Shown here piece after piece: positions 24,596-32,789 of a stretch of 64,000 nucleotides of DNA. Source of the stretch: Paenibacillus piscarius (GTDB lineage Bacteria > Bacillota > Bacilli > Paenibacillales > Paenibacillaceae); contig NZ_JAIEUI010000004.1 in the NCBI RefSeq assembly GCF_022234545.1, forward strand, positions 418,298-482,297, written 5' to 3'. The notes under the pieces are model-generated. The model was not told the origin of the DNA, did not search any database, and was given only the letters and a program-made list of their open reading frames with translations. The stretch's first letter is position 1; every line of letters begins with the position of its first letter. Both the position numbers and the translations under genes were made by a program.

Positions 24596-25678
24596 CTAAT
24601 TGATCTCCAGATAATCCAGGTAAGCATCCCAGGTCCCGTCATCGGCGGTGACTATCAGCTCAATCAACTGATTGCCCGTTCCATGGCTGACATTGTTAAT
24701 CGTGTAGACCGCAGGGCTGCTTCCGCCATAGTAGAAGGTCCCCTTCGTCACCCCGCCGATCTTCAGATCCACCCTGGCCATGTTGGCGTTATTGGAGGCC
24801 CCGCGGAGAGAAAAGTTATGCGTGCCGCTGGTGAAATACTGGGTATACTTCACGGAATCATTGTTCGCGTACAGAGCGACTCCTGTGAATGGAGAGCTGA
24901 TATTGGAGGTGTACTGCCCGGATTTGGTCATGTTCTCCGCCTCCACCTTCGTTACTGCAGGGCCAGGACCATTGCCGCCGTCAGGCGCAACCGCCCTGCC
25001 GGTGCTTGGGGAGATCATGCCGGAGCACAGGCCGCGGTTCTTCAGGTTCTGCGCAATCTGCGGAACGGCCTGGAGCGTCGTCTGATACTGGTCATGCATC
25101 AGGATGACATCGCCATTCTTCATTGTTCCGACAGCAGCCACGATCTGAGAGGTTCCAGCTCCGTTCCAGTCCTGGGAATCCACATTCCAGAGCACTTCGG
25201 TAAGGCCGTTCTGGGCCTGAATCGACTTCAGGGCCGCATTGGTTGCACCATACGGCGGACGGAACAGCTTCGGCGCGGTGCCGGTGATGGATTGCAGCGT
25301 CTGCTGTGTCTGCGTAATCTCTGAGGTGGCCTGAGAGGTGCCTACCTGTGTCAGATTGGCATGGGACCAGGAGTGGTTGCCAATCCACATCCCTGCGTTC
25401 TTCTGGGCCAGCACCAGAGAAGGATTACTCTGCGCCTTCTGCCCGACATTGAAGAACGTGGCGCGCAGACCGTTCTGCTGCAGCGCATTCAGCAGATTGG
25501 TGGTGGTGCTTGCATTCGGCCCGTCATCATACGTCAAGGCCACGTAGCCGTTCGAGCAATCGGCGGCGTACACCTTCTCACCGCCCGCCGCCAGGGAGCC
25601 GCCGAATAACGACACCACCAGCAGCCCCATCGCGGCCCATTGGGTAACCCTTTGAATAGCTTTGGCTCTAAACTTCAT
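24596..25678 (-). CDS. CE4 polysaccharide deacetylase with CBM36 (acetyl-xylan-esterase-like)
   Basis: 360 aa. Signal peptide residues 1-39. NodB domain (about 44-230) with all motifs: TYDDGP (metal Asp), HSWSH (metal His pair), RPPYG, W-x-VDSQDW and VILMHD. Residues about 240-360 match CBM36, the calcium-dependent xylan-binding module known from Paenibacillus polymyxa: KVEAENM, SSPFTGVALYANNDSV, and DDGTWDAYLDYLEI. The pairing indicates a secreted enzyme that removes acetyl groups from xylan. Chitin or peptidoglycan deacetylation is less likely given the module. A cre site lies in its promoter. Confidence 0.9.
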   Translation of the reverse strand: MKFRAKAIQRVTQWAAMGLLVVSLFGGSLAAGGEKVYAADCSNGYVALTYDDGPNASTTTNLLNALQQNGLRATFFNVGQKAQSNPSLVLAQKNAGMWIGNHSWSHANLTQVGTSQATSEITQTQQTLQSITGTAPKLFRPPYGATNAALKSIQAQNGLTEVLWNVDSQDWNGAGTSQIVAAVGTMKNGDVILMHDQYQTTLQAVPQIAQNLKNRGLCSGMISPSTGRAVAPDGGNGPGPAVTKVEAENMTKSGQYTSNISSPFTGVALYANNDSVKYTQYFTSGTHNFSLRGASNNANMARVDLKIGGVTKGTFYYGGSSPAVYTINNVSHGTGNQLIELIVTADDGTWDAYLDYLEIN

Positions 25679-25756
25679 TCCGCCTTCCTCCTTATTAATG
25701 GTGTATTGATTCCTAGCCCGCAGTCACGGTATCCGTCCACTATCTGTATGTATCTA

Positions 25757-25786
25757 TCTCCGATGAATTTTGGTCAAGCGCTTACA
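25757..25786 (-). promoter_or_regulatory. cre (CcpA) site overlapping the CE4 promoter
   Basis: The minus strand reads TGTAAGCGCTTGAC (25773-25786), close to the Firmicute cre consensus. Its right part overlaps a -35 TTGACC, with a -10-like GATACA 17 bp further on. This predicts repression of the esterase by preferred sugars. Confidence 0.65.
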
Positions 25787-25951
25787 TTAGTAACTATAAC
25801 AATTATTTACTTTTTTAGCTAGATGGAAATTTGGTGAACTGTAGGTTGATTTAAAGAACATAGACTTCACTTTATTAGATATAAGCAAGAGAACAACATC
25901 ATCCATGGTAAGTTGTTTGAGCTTAAATTCTAATTAAGGATGTGTTGATTT

Positions 25952-26557
25952 ATGGCATTTACATGTTCAACAAATGGTGGAGGCGTCGAACTCTCAGCTT
26001 CAACATTTGAATCGATTTATGGGAAGTATGCTGACTGGGCAAGCTACAAGACAGGCGTTCCTTACGTAATGATTCTGATTATGTGGTATCACGAGAGCGG
26101 AAAAGGAAGTCAAAATATTAATACTCCCTACAACAATCCAGCAAATGCTTATGGAAGTGGTCCTGCCCACCCGTATGCAAATATCTGTGTAGGCGTTACA
26201 GACTTCATTAATCTGATGACAGGAACAAATTTTAAAGTTAGTGCTGTTGACGCTAATGGACGCTCTGCATCAAAGTATATTAAAGACGCAATTGCTAATG
26301 GTTATACACTTCCAGCCAGTAATAGGTATGGATCAATCCCAGGTGCTGGCACATATTATCCTCCTGGTTTCGGTGCAGGATGCGCTGCCATGGGGGCAAT
26401 GGGATGGGCTGAAAGTTTTTATTACTCTCCCGGCTCTGCTGTAGGTGCAATTCCAAGCGCAGCTGGAAATATTCTTCAACGATGGTGGGAGGTTTTTTAC
26501 TCCTCTATATCCAAAACTAAAATCGGTACTACTCTGGCACCCAGTTGCTGTGGCTAA
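25952..26557 (+). CDS. Leaderless lysozyme/glucosaminidase-like protein in AT-rich island
   Basis: 201 aa. No signal peptide: it starts MAFTCSTNGGGVELSAS. The middle has MWYHESGKGSQNINTPYNNPAN, a Glu-centred pattern reminiscent of the catalytic helix and the N-N-P turn of FlgJ/GH73-type wall hydrolases, then HPYANICVGVTDFINLM. The C-terminus (LAPSCCG) has paired Cys. Codon use is AT-rich, unlike the flanking genes. Upstream neighbour to a LexA-box sigma factor, so a colicin- or lysin-like effector released by lysis is possible. The family is not firmly recognised. Confidence 0.55.
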   Translation: MAFTCSTNGGGVELSASTFESIYGKYADWASYKTGVPYVMILIMWYHESGKGSQNINTPYNNPANAYGSGPAHPYANICVGVTDFINLMTGTNFKVSAVDANGRSASKYIKDAIANGYTLPASNRYGSIPGAGTYYPPGFGAGCAAMGAMGWAESFYYSPGSAVGAIPSAAGNILQRWWEVFYSSISKTKIGTTLAPSCCG

Positions 26558-26603
26558 AATCTGTCGGAACCATTTTATGAGGAAAGTATTTAATGTTGAT
26601 ATC

Positions 26604-26650
26604 AAGGACGAGGAACCCTTTTACGGGACACCTCGTCCTTTTGCATTTTA
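26604..26650 (+). terminator. Rho-independent terminator
   Basis: Perfect 10-bp stem AAGGACGAGG / CCTCGTCCTT followed by TTTGCATTTT. It isolates the hydrolase-like gene from the sigma operon. Confidence 0.85.
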
Positions 26651-26734
26651 GATTTTAGTAGCCTCAAGACTGGGAGAAACATATTTCTTTTTACAAAAAA
26701 TTTAATAAAAAAACAAATATGTAGGTTTATGAGA

Positions 26735-26754
26735 TATAATAGAACATATGTTCT
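26735..26754 (+). promoter_or_regulatory. -10 element plus perfect LexA (DinR)-type box
   Basis: TATAAT (26735-26740) is directly followed by the perfect palindrome AGAACATATGTTCT (26741-26754). Its core GAACATATGTTC is the Bacillus-type LexA box. It lies over the predicted transcription start of the sigma gene (ATG 26831), where LexA would block initiation. Confidence 0.75.
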
Positions 26755-26830
26755 AATTTAGGTTTATTTTAGGATTCTATTCTTCACTTTATTAATAGAC
26801 TTCATATTAATCGTGAGGAGGATATACGTA

Positions 26831-27457
26831 ATGAATTTAACATTGTTGAGCAAAGCAGAGTCGGGACTTGTCGAGAGTTTTTTCCAAAATAAAGAAAACA
26901 TATCGTTAAATCCAATCGTCAACTCCTTTTTTGATGACGAACAACACATTAAATGGTTAGTTCAAGCTATTAAAGGGAGCGAAGTTACTCTACAACTTCT
27001 TAATATAGCATTCAAGAAATATTATTTCAGGATACGTTTTATTCACTTTATTTCTTCAACTATACACTTTGCTACCATTGGTTTTATGAGAAAAATGAAT
27101 AAGGTTAAAGAAAGAAATCTTCTTTACCTAGACAGTGACTACTCTTCTAATAAAAACAACAAGGATGAACTCCTTTTTAATAATGCTCCACTTTTTGATC
27201 ATTACTTTTTCGGAGAGAAATTTTTCAAAGATAATATTGAAGACGACACACTTTACTTGGCATGGGTCAATCTGAGCCCAAAGCAAAAACAAGTAATTGT
27301 ATTATCCTACATGATGTCTTACCAAGATACTGAGATTGCCGAGTTCCTTTCCATCAGTCCACAAGCAGTTTTCAATAGAAAAAGAAATGCATTGGTTAAA
27401 ATGAGAACTATTTATTTCAGTGGAAGAAAGACCAGTAGATGCCTTAATAATCATTAA
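26831..27457 (+). CDS. SigO-like alternative sigma factor
   Basis: 208 aa, ATG at 26831 behind GAGGAGG. The N-terminal part (about 28-110) resembles B. subtilis SigO: NPIVNSFFDDEQHIKWL lines up by eye with its start, and KYYFRIRFIHFISSTIHF with its region-2-like helix. The C-terminal 60 residues are a sigma region 4: LSPKQKQVIVLSYMMSYQD, TEIAEFLSISPQAVFNRKRNAL. SigO needs the small partner RsoA; a matching gene follows 80 bp downstream. The LexA-type box at its promoter suggests DNA-damage control. Target promoters are unknown. Confidence 0.75.
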   Translation: MNLTLLSKAESGLVESFFQNKENISLNPIVNSFFDDEQHIKWLVQAIKGSEVTLQLLNIAFKKYYFRIRFIHFISSTIHFATIGFMRKMNKVKERNLLYLDSDYSSNKNNKDELLFNNAPLFDHYFFGEKFFKDNIEDDTLYLAWVNLSPKQKQVIVLSYMMSYQDTEIAEFLSISPQAVFNRKRNALVKMRTIYFSGRKTSRCLNNH

Positions 27458-27537
27458 CTCCCGACTACTTTAATGACTCTGACTAAAGTTAGTGAGGACC
27501 TTTCCACCTCAGTAAATAAACAAAGGAGCAATCATTT

Positions 27538-27789
27538 ATGGAAGAAGATTTATATCTTTTGGTCAGTTTAGCCCAGAAAGGAGATCAAAGAGCTTTAGAG
27601 AGGATTTTAGAAATATTTTCTCCATTACTTAACAAACAAAAGAATATAGTCGATTTGAATGACCAAGATGATTTATTACAGACCTTAAGAGAGCTAATAA
27701 TTGAAAAGACTCTAAATTTTGATATCGAACATTCACCTGACTTTTCACACTTCAAACCGAACGGAGAAATTAAATATGGTAAAAAGTAA
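27538..27789 (+). CDS. RsoA-like co-sigma subunit (HTH_16-type)
   Basis: 83 aa, AAAGGAG 9 bases before the ATG. The sequence EEDLYLLVSLAQKGDQRALERI, LEIFSPLLNK and DQDDLLQTLRELIIEK is the short helical domain seen in RsoA and in Tn916-type regulators. In B. subtilis RsoA binds SigO and supplies a sigma region 2 function, making a two-part sigma factor. The length (79 aa in B. subtilis) fits. The last 14 bases overlap the next gene. Confidence 0.7.
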   Translation: MEEDLYLLVSLAQKGDQRALERILEIFSPLLNKQKNIVDLNDQDDLLQTLRELIIEKTLNFDIEHSPDFSHFKPNGEIKYGKK

Positions 27790-27976
27790 TATGGAAAGAC
27801 AATTAGAAATTCAAAAAGAGATTTGCATATTAAACAAAAAAATACTCACTGCTGCTCCGGAAGATCTGGAATTCTATGATTCAGTTGGTCAACTCTACGC
27901 TTTAAAATTGAGAAACATCCAAGAAGAGTGCCTAAAAAGGGACAATTGCACAGTTATACTCTCAGACTGTAGGTAA
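27776..27976 (+). CDS. Small protein coupled to the RsoA-like gene, function unknown
   Basis: 66 aa from the ATG at 27776, inside the end of the RsoA-like gene, with GGAGAA 7 bases upstream. A second in-frame ATG follows the RsoA stop at once. The protein is helical and charged (MERQLEIQKEICILNKKI, EDLEFYDSVGQLYALKLRNIQEECLKR), with Cys at the end. It has no membrane segment, so it is not the RsiO-type membrane anti-sigma. A cytosolic partner of the sigma pair is possible. Confidence 0.6.
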   Translation: MVKSNMERQLEIQKEICILNKKILTAAPEDLEFYDSVGQLYALKLRNIQEECLKRDNCTVILSDCR

Positions 27977-28119
27977 TATTCATTACAAATATGTAAATAT
28001 ATATATGATAATTGTCTCTTTATTTATTGAATATAATAACAAATAAGTAATGAAAAACTATTTCCGTATTGTATAATAAAGTATATTAAAAATAAAGTAA
28101 TGTTAGGAGAGCCCAACCA

Positions 28120-28935
28120 ATGAAAAATACAAAACTCTACATTTTAACAACAATTCTCATGAGCACTTTGCTTATTTCTGCATGTAACAGTAGTACCAAC
28201 ACTTCTCACAAAACAAAAGAAGCATCGAATGCGACTTCTCAAACAGGGGAACAAGTAAACTCCACTTCAAACTCCAACAATAAAATCATGAAAATTGGAG
28301 AGGACAGCTACAGTATTTCATTAAATGATATGAAAACAGAAAAATTCAATTTTGCTGTCAAGACGTCTGCTGGTATCGTTTGGTCACCGGCACCAAAAAT
28401 GAAAATAGCCCCTGGAACAGAAGCAAATCCAGTTTATTATCCAACTGAACCGTTTACTTTCTATTTAAGTCCTGCCAATGAGAAGAATCTGGTTGTAGAG
28501 AAATCAAAAAAGCTAACCACCCTGCAACTGAAAGATGGTGAAGCTATTCTAACAGTTGATGAAGTATTTGGATTTGGAAGTCATATCCTCTATCATACAT
28601 CTTCCATCTTTACAGATGGAGCCCAGCCGCTAAGACAACAAGTCTGGGTTATGGATGTTCAAGATCCCACATTTAACAAAGCTATTAATGAGTTTCACTC
28701 GACAGGGGGAGATTCTTATGCGTATGCAATTGATGAAAAAGAAAATCTTTACGTCGGGGTTAGCGTAGTTTCCGGGAATGCTGATGGCAGCAGTAGCTCT
28801 GAAGCCTTTGTTTATAACGTTTCTACTGGTAAGAAAGAGAAATTAGATGATTACGCTCTTGCCACAAACACATTGGACTCTATAAAATTCAAATACAATA
28901 ATAAGGATTATTCTTTTAAACTTCAGGCTAAATAG
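28120..28935 (+). CDS. AT-rich lipoprotein of unknown function
   Basis: 271 aa. Lipobox LISAC at residues 18-22, then a Ser/Thr/Asn-rich linker to about residue 52. The remainder is predicted beta-rich (SYSISLNDMKTEKF, FTFYLSPANEKN, LYVGVSVVSGNADGSSS). No family was recognised. TTAGGAG ribosome site and a TATAAT (28070-28075) upstream. It ends the AT-rich island and may be part of it as a surface or immunity-like protein (guess). Confidence 0.7.
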   Translation: MKNTKLYILTTILMSTLLISACNSSTNTSHKTKEASNATSQTGEQVNSTSNSNNKIMKIGEDSYSISLNDMKTEKFNFAVKTSAGIVWSPAPKMKIAPGTEANPVYYPTEPFTFYLSPANEKNLVVEKSKKLTTLQLKDGEAILTVDEVFGFGSHILYHTSSIFTDGAQPLRQQVWVMDVQDPTFNKAINEFHSTGGDSYAYAIDEKENLYVGVSVVSGNADGSSSSEAFVYNVSTGKKEKLDDYALATNTLDSIKFKYNNKDYSFKLQAK

Positions 28936-28966
28936 TAGATGAATTCAGTCAGTTTTATTATAAGAA

Positions 28967-29004
28967 AACAAGCAGTCTATCCTCCGCTGGATAGACTGCT
29001 TGTT
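28967..29004. terminator. Bidirectional terminator closing the island
   Basis: Perfect 16-bp stem AACAAGCAGTCTATCC / GGATAGACTGCTTGTT, loop TCCGCT, with A and T runs on both sides. Base composition changes here from AT-rich to GC-rich. Confidence 0.9.
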
Positions 29005-29016
29005 TCTTAAACTTAT

Positions 29017-29763
29017 TTATTCGCCCTGCCCCTCCAGCCTGGCCCGCATCTGCCCGTAAGCCTCCGGGGTGCCGACATCCTCGATCGTCCCGTCCGTATA
29101 GTAGGCCCGCAGCTCCCGGCGGGAATGCAGCCATTCCGGGAAATAACTCGGCGCATCCGGATTACCCCCCTCGGCCAGATACCGGGAGAACAACGGCAGC
29201 GTAGACCGCTTGTAGATATAGAGCGCGAACACCCCGATGTTCGAGCGGGGCTGCTGCGGCTTCTCCTCCAGCGACACCACCCGCATCTGCGCATCCAGCT
29301 CCGCCACGCCGATCCTGCGCAGCTCTGCCGGATCATCTACTGTCCGCACCAGAATACAGTCCTTACCCACCTTGCGGAAATAGTCTAAATATCCCTCAAG
29401 GCCGAACCCCAGCACATTATCTCCGGCCAGGACCAGCAGATCGTCCTCTATCTGTTCCTGCTCCAGCACATACTGGATATCGCCGATCGCCCCTAACCGC
29501 CCTTCAGGAGAAGTGGTGCCGTCATTCAGAATACGGACAGGCTTCCTCCCCCGGTACTCCTGCCGCCACTGTTCAAACGCAACGAAGAAGCGGTCATTCG
29601 TCACAATAAGAATCTCTGCAATGTCCTCCAGCATCTCCAGGCGCGCCACCAGCAGATCCAGAATGGTCCGCTCCCCCTGAACCGGCAGCAACGGCTTCGG
29701 CGTGTCTATCGTCAACGGATACAGGCGGGTCGCATACCCCGCTGCCAAGATTAGTGCAATCAT
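29017..29763 (-). CDS. Sugar-phosphate nucleotidyltransferase
   Basis: 248 aa from the ATG at 29763, which overlaps the TetR stop (ATGA). The start MIALILAAGYATRLYPLT holds the nucleotide signature G-x-x-T-R-L. DTPKPLLPVQGE, VLAGDNVLGFGL (metal Asp), EEKPQQPRSN and a C-terminal TIEDVGTPEAYGQ match the NTP-transferase family (RmlA/GlmU/ManC type) without a C-terminal helix domain. The sugar is not known. The long upstream extension in the same frame is TetR coding DNA and not part of this gene. Confidence 0.85.
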   Translation of the reverse strand: MIALILAAGYATRLYPLTIDTPKPLLPVQGERTILDLLVARLEMLEDIAEILIVTNDRFFVAFEQWRQEYRGRKPVRILNDGTTSPEGRLGAIGDIQYVLEQEQIEDDLLVLAGDNVLGFGLEGYLDYFRKVGKDCILVRTVDDPAELRRIGVAELDAQMRVVSLEEKPQQPRSNIGVFALYIYKRSTLPLFSRYLAEGGNPDAPSYFPEWLHSRRELRAYYTDGTIEDVGTPEAYGQMRARLEGQGE

Positions 29764-30455
29764 TCTCTGCTCTCCCCTCTGCCTGGCCCAGGCGACGTAA
29801 ACAAGGATTGGGACAGCAAAGCCATTGTTTGTTTGTATACGGCATGGGCTGCTTCGGCATCGCCAAGGAACCCGCCCATATATAGATGGATCACACCGTG
29901 CAGCGATGCCCATATCGTGCTGACAAGGGTCTCCGTCTCTTCCTGATCCGAGATTTGTCCTTGCTGTTGCCCCGTGCTAATTAGCATCAGCAAACGGCGT
30001 ATGGCAGTCAGCGTTCCCTGCATACTCTCCGCATCCGGCTTGAACTCGGCAAAAGCCCCTCCGAACATCAGCTTATAGTAGCTGGTATAGTCCTGCCCAA
30101 ACTGCCAGAAGGCCTCGCCCAGATCCAGCAGATGCTGCCGGAGGTCAGCGGACGGCGGTACTTCTTCAAACCGCCGGGCCAGCAGCTTGCAGCCCTCCAG
30201 ATACAACTGCTGGGCCAGGCCCTCTTTATTGACAAACAGACTGTAGATGATCTTGGTGGAACAGCCCATCCTCTGCGATACCCTGCGCACAGTGACGGCC
30301 TCCGGCCCCTCTTCCTGCAGAATAGCTGCGGCTGCATCCACCACTAGCTTACGGAGATTTTCCGTATTTTGCAGACGGGCTTCCTGATAGGTCTTCAGTG
30401 TTCGGCCTGTAGCTGGCGGGGACTGGTCTTCGTTATAGATAAGAATCACCTGCAT
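29760..30455 (-). CDS. TetR/AcrR-family regulator
   Basis: 231 aa. Helix-turn-helix at about 38-85: RKLVVDAAAAILQEEGPEAVTVRRVSQ, MGCSTKIIYSLFVNKEGLAQ. The ligand domain resembles TetR_C (YYKLMFGGAFAEF). The ATG at 30455 is the only ATG but has no ribosome site; an AGGTGAT lies just inside the frame, so the true start may be a little later. Divergent from an SDR gene whose promoter has a palindrome, its likely target. Confidence 0.8.
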   Translation of the reverse strand: MQVILIYNEDQSPPATGRTLKTYQEARLQNTENLRKLVVDAAAAILQEEGPEAVTVRRVSQRMGCSTKIIYSLFVNKEGLAQQLYLEGCKLLARRFEEVPPSADLRQHLLDLGEAFWQFGQDYTSYYKLMFGGAFAEFKPDAESMQGTLTAIRRLLMLISTGQQQGQISDQEETETLVSTIWASLHGVIHLYMGGFLGDAEAAHAVYKQTMALLSQSLFTSPGPGRGESRE

Positions 30456-30560
30456 TCGGTTATCATGTTATTGACCAGCAACAGAGTTGCCCGGTTCTAA
30501 CAGGAATTCTAAACATTTGCTCAAAGCTTGTCAATTCACCCATCATGCTGAAAAAATGAA

Positions 30561-30615
30561 TTGACACACGCGTGACATCTTGGTTACTATGATTTATAAA
30601 GGTAACACTGTTACC
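30561..30615 (+). promoter_or_regulatory. SDR promoter with TetR-type operator
   Basis: -35 TTGACA (30561-30566), 18-bp spacer, -10 TACTAT (30585-30590). Ten bp on is a perfect palindrome GGTAACA-C-TGTTACC (30601-30615), at the transcription start, where a bound repressor would block. A GGTTAC half-site overlaps the -10 region. Confidence 0.75.
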
Positions 30616-30646
30616 AAAACAAAACATTGATTCAAAAGGAGTAGAA

Positions 30647-31447
30647 ATGATGAATATTAAAGGGAAATGGTCATTAGTCACCGGAGCCTCTTCGGGAATC
30701 GGCGAACAGTTCGCCAGACAATTAGCTAAGGAAGGCAGTCATCTGGTACTGGTAGCCAGGACCGCAAGCAAACTAAATGCCCTTGCAGCCGAATTGACAC
30801 AAAGGCATGGAGTGGAGTGCCGGGTTATTCCCCTGGATCTGTCACTCGAAGGTGCTGCCGGAGAGCTGTACCAGCAATGCCAGCAGCTTGGCCTGAATAT
30901 TGACCTGCTGGTGAACAATGCGGGGTTTGCTACCCATGGTCTGTTCGAGCAGGTCTCCGGCGAACGTCAGCATGAAGAGGTCATGCTCAACGTAGCCGCT
31001 GTAGTCGATATGACACATCTCTTCCTTCCTGGAATGCTCCACAGAGGAACAGGCGCTGTGATCAATGTTTCTTCTACCGCAGGCTTTCAGCCGCTGCCTT
31101 ATATGGCCGTCTACGGGGCGACTAAAGCTTTTGTCTTGTCTTTTACGGACGCCCTGTGGTGGGAGAACCGTAACCGCGGCGTGCAGTTCTTCGCCCTGTG
31201 TCCAGGCTCGACAGAGACTAATTTCTTCAACGTGGTAGGAACGGAGGATGCCTCTGTCGGCGGCGCGAAGGACTCTCCGGAGCGGGTTGTAGCCCTCACA
31301 CTGCGGGCAATGGCCAGGGGGAAACAATACGTTGTTCCTGGAATCCGCAATTACCTGAGTGCCCAGATTACGCGGTTCATGACCCGCAGACAAAGTCTGA
31401 GGCTGGTCGGGGGGATGCTTCGCCCTTCAGAGCCTAAGCAAATTTAG
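30647..31447 (+). CDS. SDR-family NAD(P)-dependent oxidoreductase
   Basis: 266 aa, classical SDR. Motifs: VTGASSGIGEQFAR, NNAGFATHG, catalytic Ser in NVSSTAGF and Tyr-Lys in YGATKAF, plus PGSTET. It likely oxidises or reduces a small alcohol or ketone, or acts in lipid metabolism (closest layout: dlt-type SDR of ~260 aa). Start ATG at 30647 behind AAGGAG. Controlled by the divergent TetR (inference from the palindrome). Confidence 0.85.
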   Translation: MMNIKGKWSLVTGASSGIGEQFARQLAKEGSHLVLVARTASKLNALAAELTQRHGVECRVIPLDLSLEGAAGELYQQCQQLGLNIDLLVNNAGFATHGLFEQVSGERQHEEVMLNVAAVVDMTHLFLPGMLHRGTGAVINVSSTAGFQPLPYMAVYGATKAFVLSFTDALWWENRNRGVQFFALCPGSTETNFFNVVGTEDASVGGAKDSPERVVALTLRAMARGKQYVVPGIRNYLSAQITRFMTRRQSLRLVGGMLRPSEPKQI

Positions 31448-31621
31448 TTAGATAAACGGACATAATCAGTGCAAACAAGCTACACGCCGTTGTGCTGGGA
31501 TGTGGGGGCAAGAGTCTGGTTAATCCGAACATACAGATCTTGTTCCCTTGTCCTCTATGTAGAAGAATTGCTTTTTATAATCTCTCTCAACAGATTTTCA
31601 GTTAACCGGACCTTATGGCTA

Positions 31622-32285
31622 TTAGACTTCCGAAGGTAGATATTCAGGAAGCTCTAGAACAACCTGCGCCAGACAATCTGCCAGTACCTCATCATACCGT
31701 CTGCTCTCTTCTGCCGTCACTCTCTCACGCAGCGCTTCAAATAATGCCAGACAACGCTTGAAGTTGCTATCGTGTCTGGACTGGTGGGCTAGTTAGCAGC
31801 CTGAAGGATGGCACCAAGTCCGGGTAGCAGCTCTTCAGGATTATCCTCCAAAAAACTGCAATATTCCTCCAGAAGTCCAGTCTTCCCTGAGAGAATATCC
31901 ATAATATACAGGTTAGCACGCGCCAAACCTCTGAACTCCTCAGCAATTGCCTCCCCTTCTACACCCAAATCCTCCATCCAGCCAAGCTCAGCATAGCGGT
32001 ATATCATCTCTCTAGCGTCGTCATACTTCTGCTGCTTCTGATAAGCGATGCCCGCATCAGATGACTGAACCCGAAATAATAGACAAGCGGACGCTGCATG
32101 TCCATAAGCGGTACCGGAAGCCCTTTAGCCTTGTGATACTGCCTCTCCTCATAGATACACTGCGCATAGCTGTACAGAATATCTGCCGTATTCAGCATCT
32201 TGTCCCATTCCTCTAAGCAATTTTCCATTACCAGCATTTCAACGATAATGTCCGGATTGAGTAATTTTAGAATAGAAGGGCGCAT
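31622..32285 (-). pseudogene. Broken regulator-like helical-repeat protein (frameshifts and deletion)
   Basis: The reading runs from the ATG at 32285 (AAGGAGG upstream) through YYFGFSHLMR, then leaves frame. One G is missing in a G run near 32062: adding it restores GIAYQKQQKYDDARE and continues into the 72-codon frame YRYAELGWMEDL ... ILQAAN (stop 31789). After the stop a third frame gives FKRCLALFEALRERV and VVLELPEYLPSEV, ending at 31622. About 60 residues seem lost at that junction. The intact family is a ~270-aa Paenibacillus protein often tied to HTH regulators. Real decay is likely, as two lesions are present. Confidence 0.7.
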
Positions 32286-32412
32286 GGGTGGAGCCTCCTT
32301 TTTTTCTTTATATAAAAGTTGAAAAGTAGTACAATAAATCAAATATACTGCTAATAAGTAGTATTATCAATTACTTTTACCGCCTTTACGACCCTGCTTT
32401 TTAAGCACGTAC

Positions 32413-32433
32413 TCTCCTAACCTTTAGGAGAGG
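32413..32433 (+). promoter_or_regulatory. Hairpin covering the ribosome site of the XRE gene
   Basis: TCTCCTAA-CCT-TTAGGAGA is a perfect 8-bp stem with a 3-base loop. Its 3' arm is part of the AGGAGAGG ribosome site 8-15 bases before the ATG at 32442. It could limit translation or be an operator for the XRE protein. Confidence 0.6.
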
Positions 32434-32441
32434 TGATTTCT

Positions 32442-32789
32442 ATGACAGACTTACGGAACACGGTCGGAGACCGAATGCGCGCAATAAGGAAGGCCCAAGG
32501 ATTAACACAGCAGCAATTAGCTGAGCTATCCAACTTAGATGATGCGTACATAGGAGCAGTTGAGCGCGGAGAGCGAAATTTTTCTATAGATACCTTGGAG
32601 AAAATCGTAACAGCACTACAAATTCAACCCGGCGAGTTATTTCTCCATTCTCAAGGTCTCAACGAGACTGAAGCTGCGCAGCGGAAAGCCCTTGATGAAT
32701 ATGCGGTTATTGTTCGTGGATTAAGCGTGAAGCAAATCAGCACTTTACAGAGGATTGTTGGCGAGGTAAAAGGAGCTTTTGAGGCATAA
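32442..32789 (+). CDS. XRE-family HTH regulator
   Basis: 115 aa from the ATG at 32442. Residues 5-70: [49 protein letters not shown], a full XRE helix-turn-helix. The C-terminal part is a helical dimer tail. Small single-domain XRE regulators like this often sit by accessory genes. A 39-bp stretch of this gene recurs in the next one. Confidence 0.85.
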   Translation: MTDLRNTVGDRMRAIRKAQGLTQQQLAELSNLDDAYIGAVERGERNFSIDTLEKIVTALQIQPGELFLHSQGLNETEAAQRKALDEYAVIVRGLSVKQISTLQRIVGEVKGAFEA

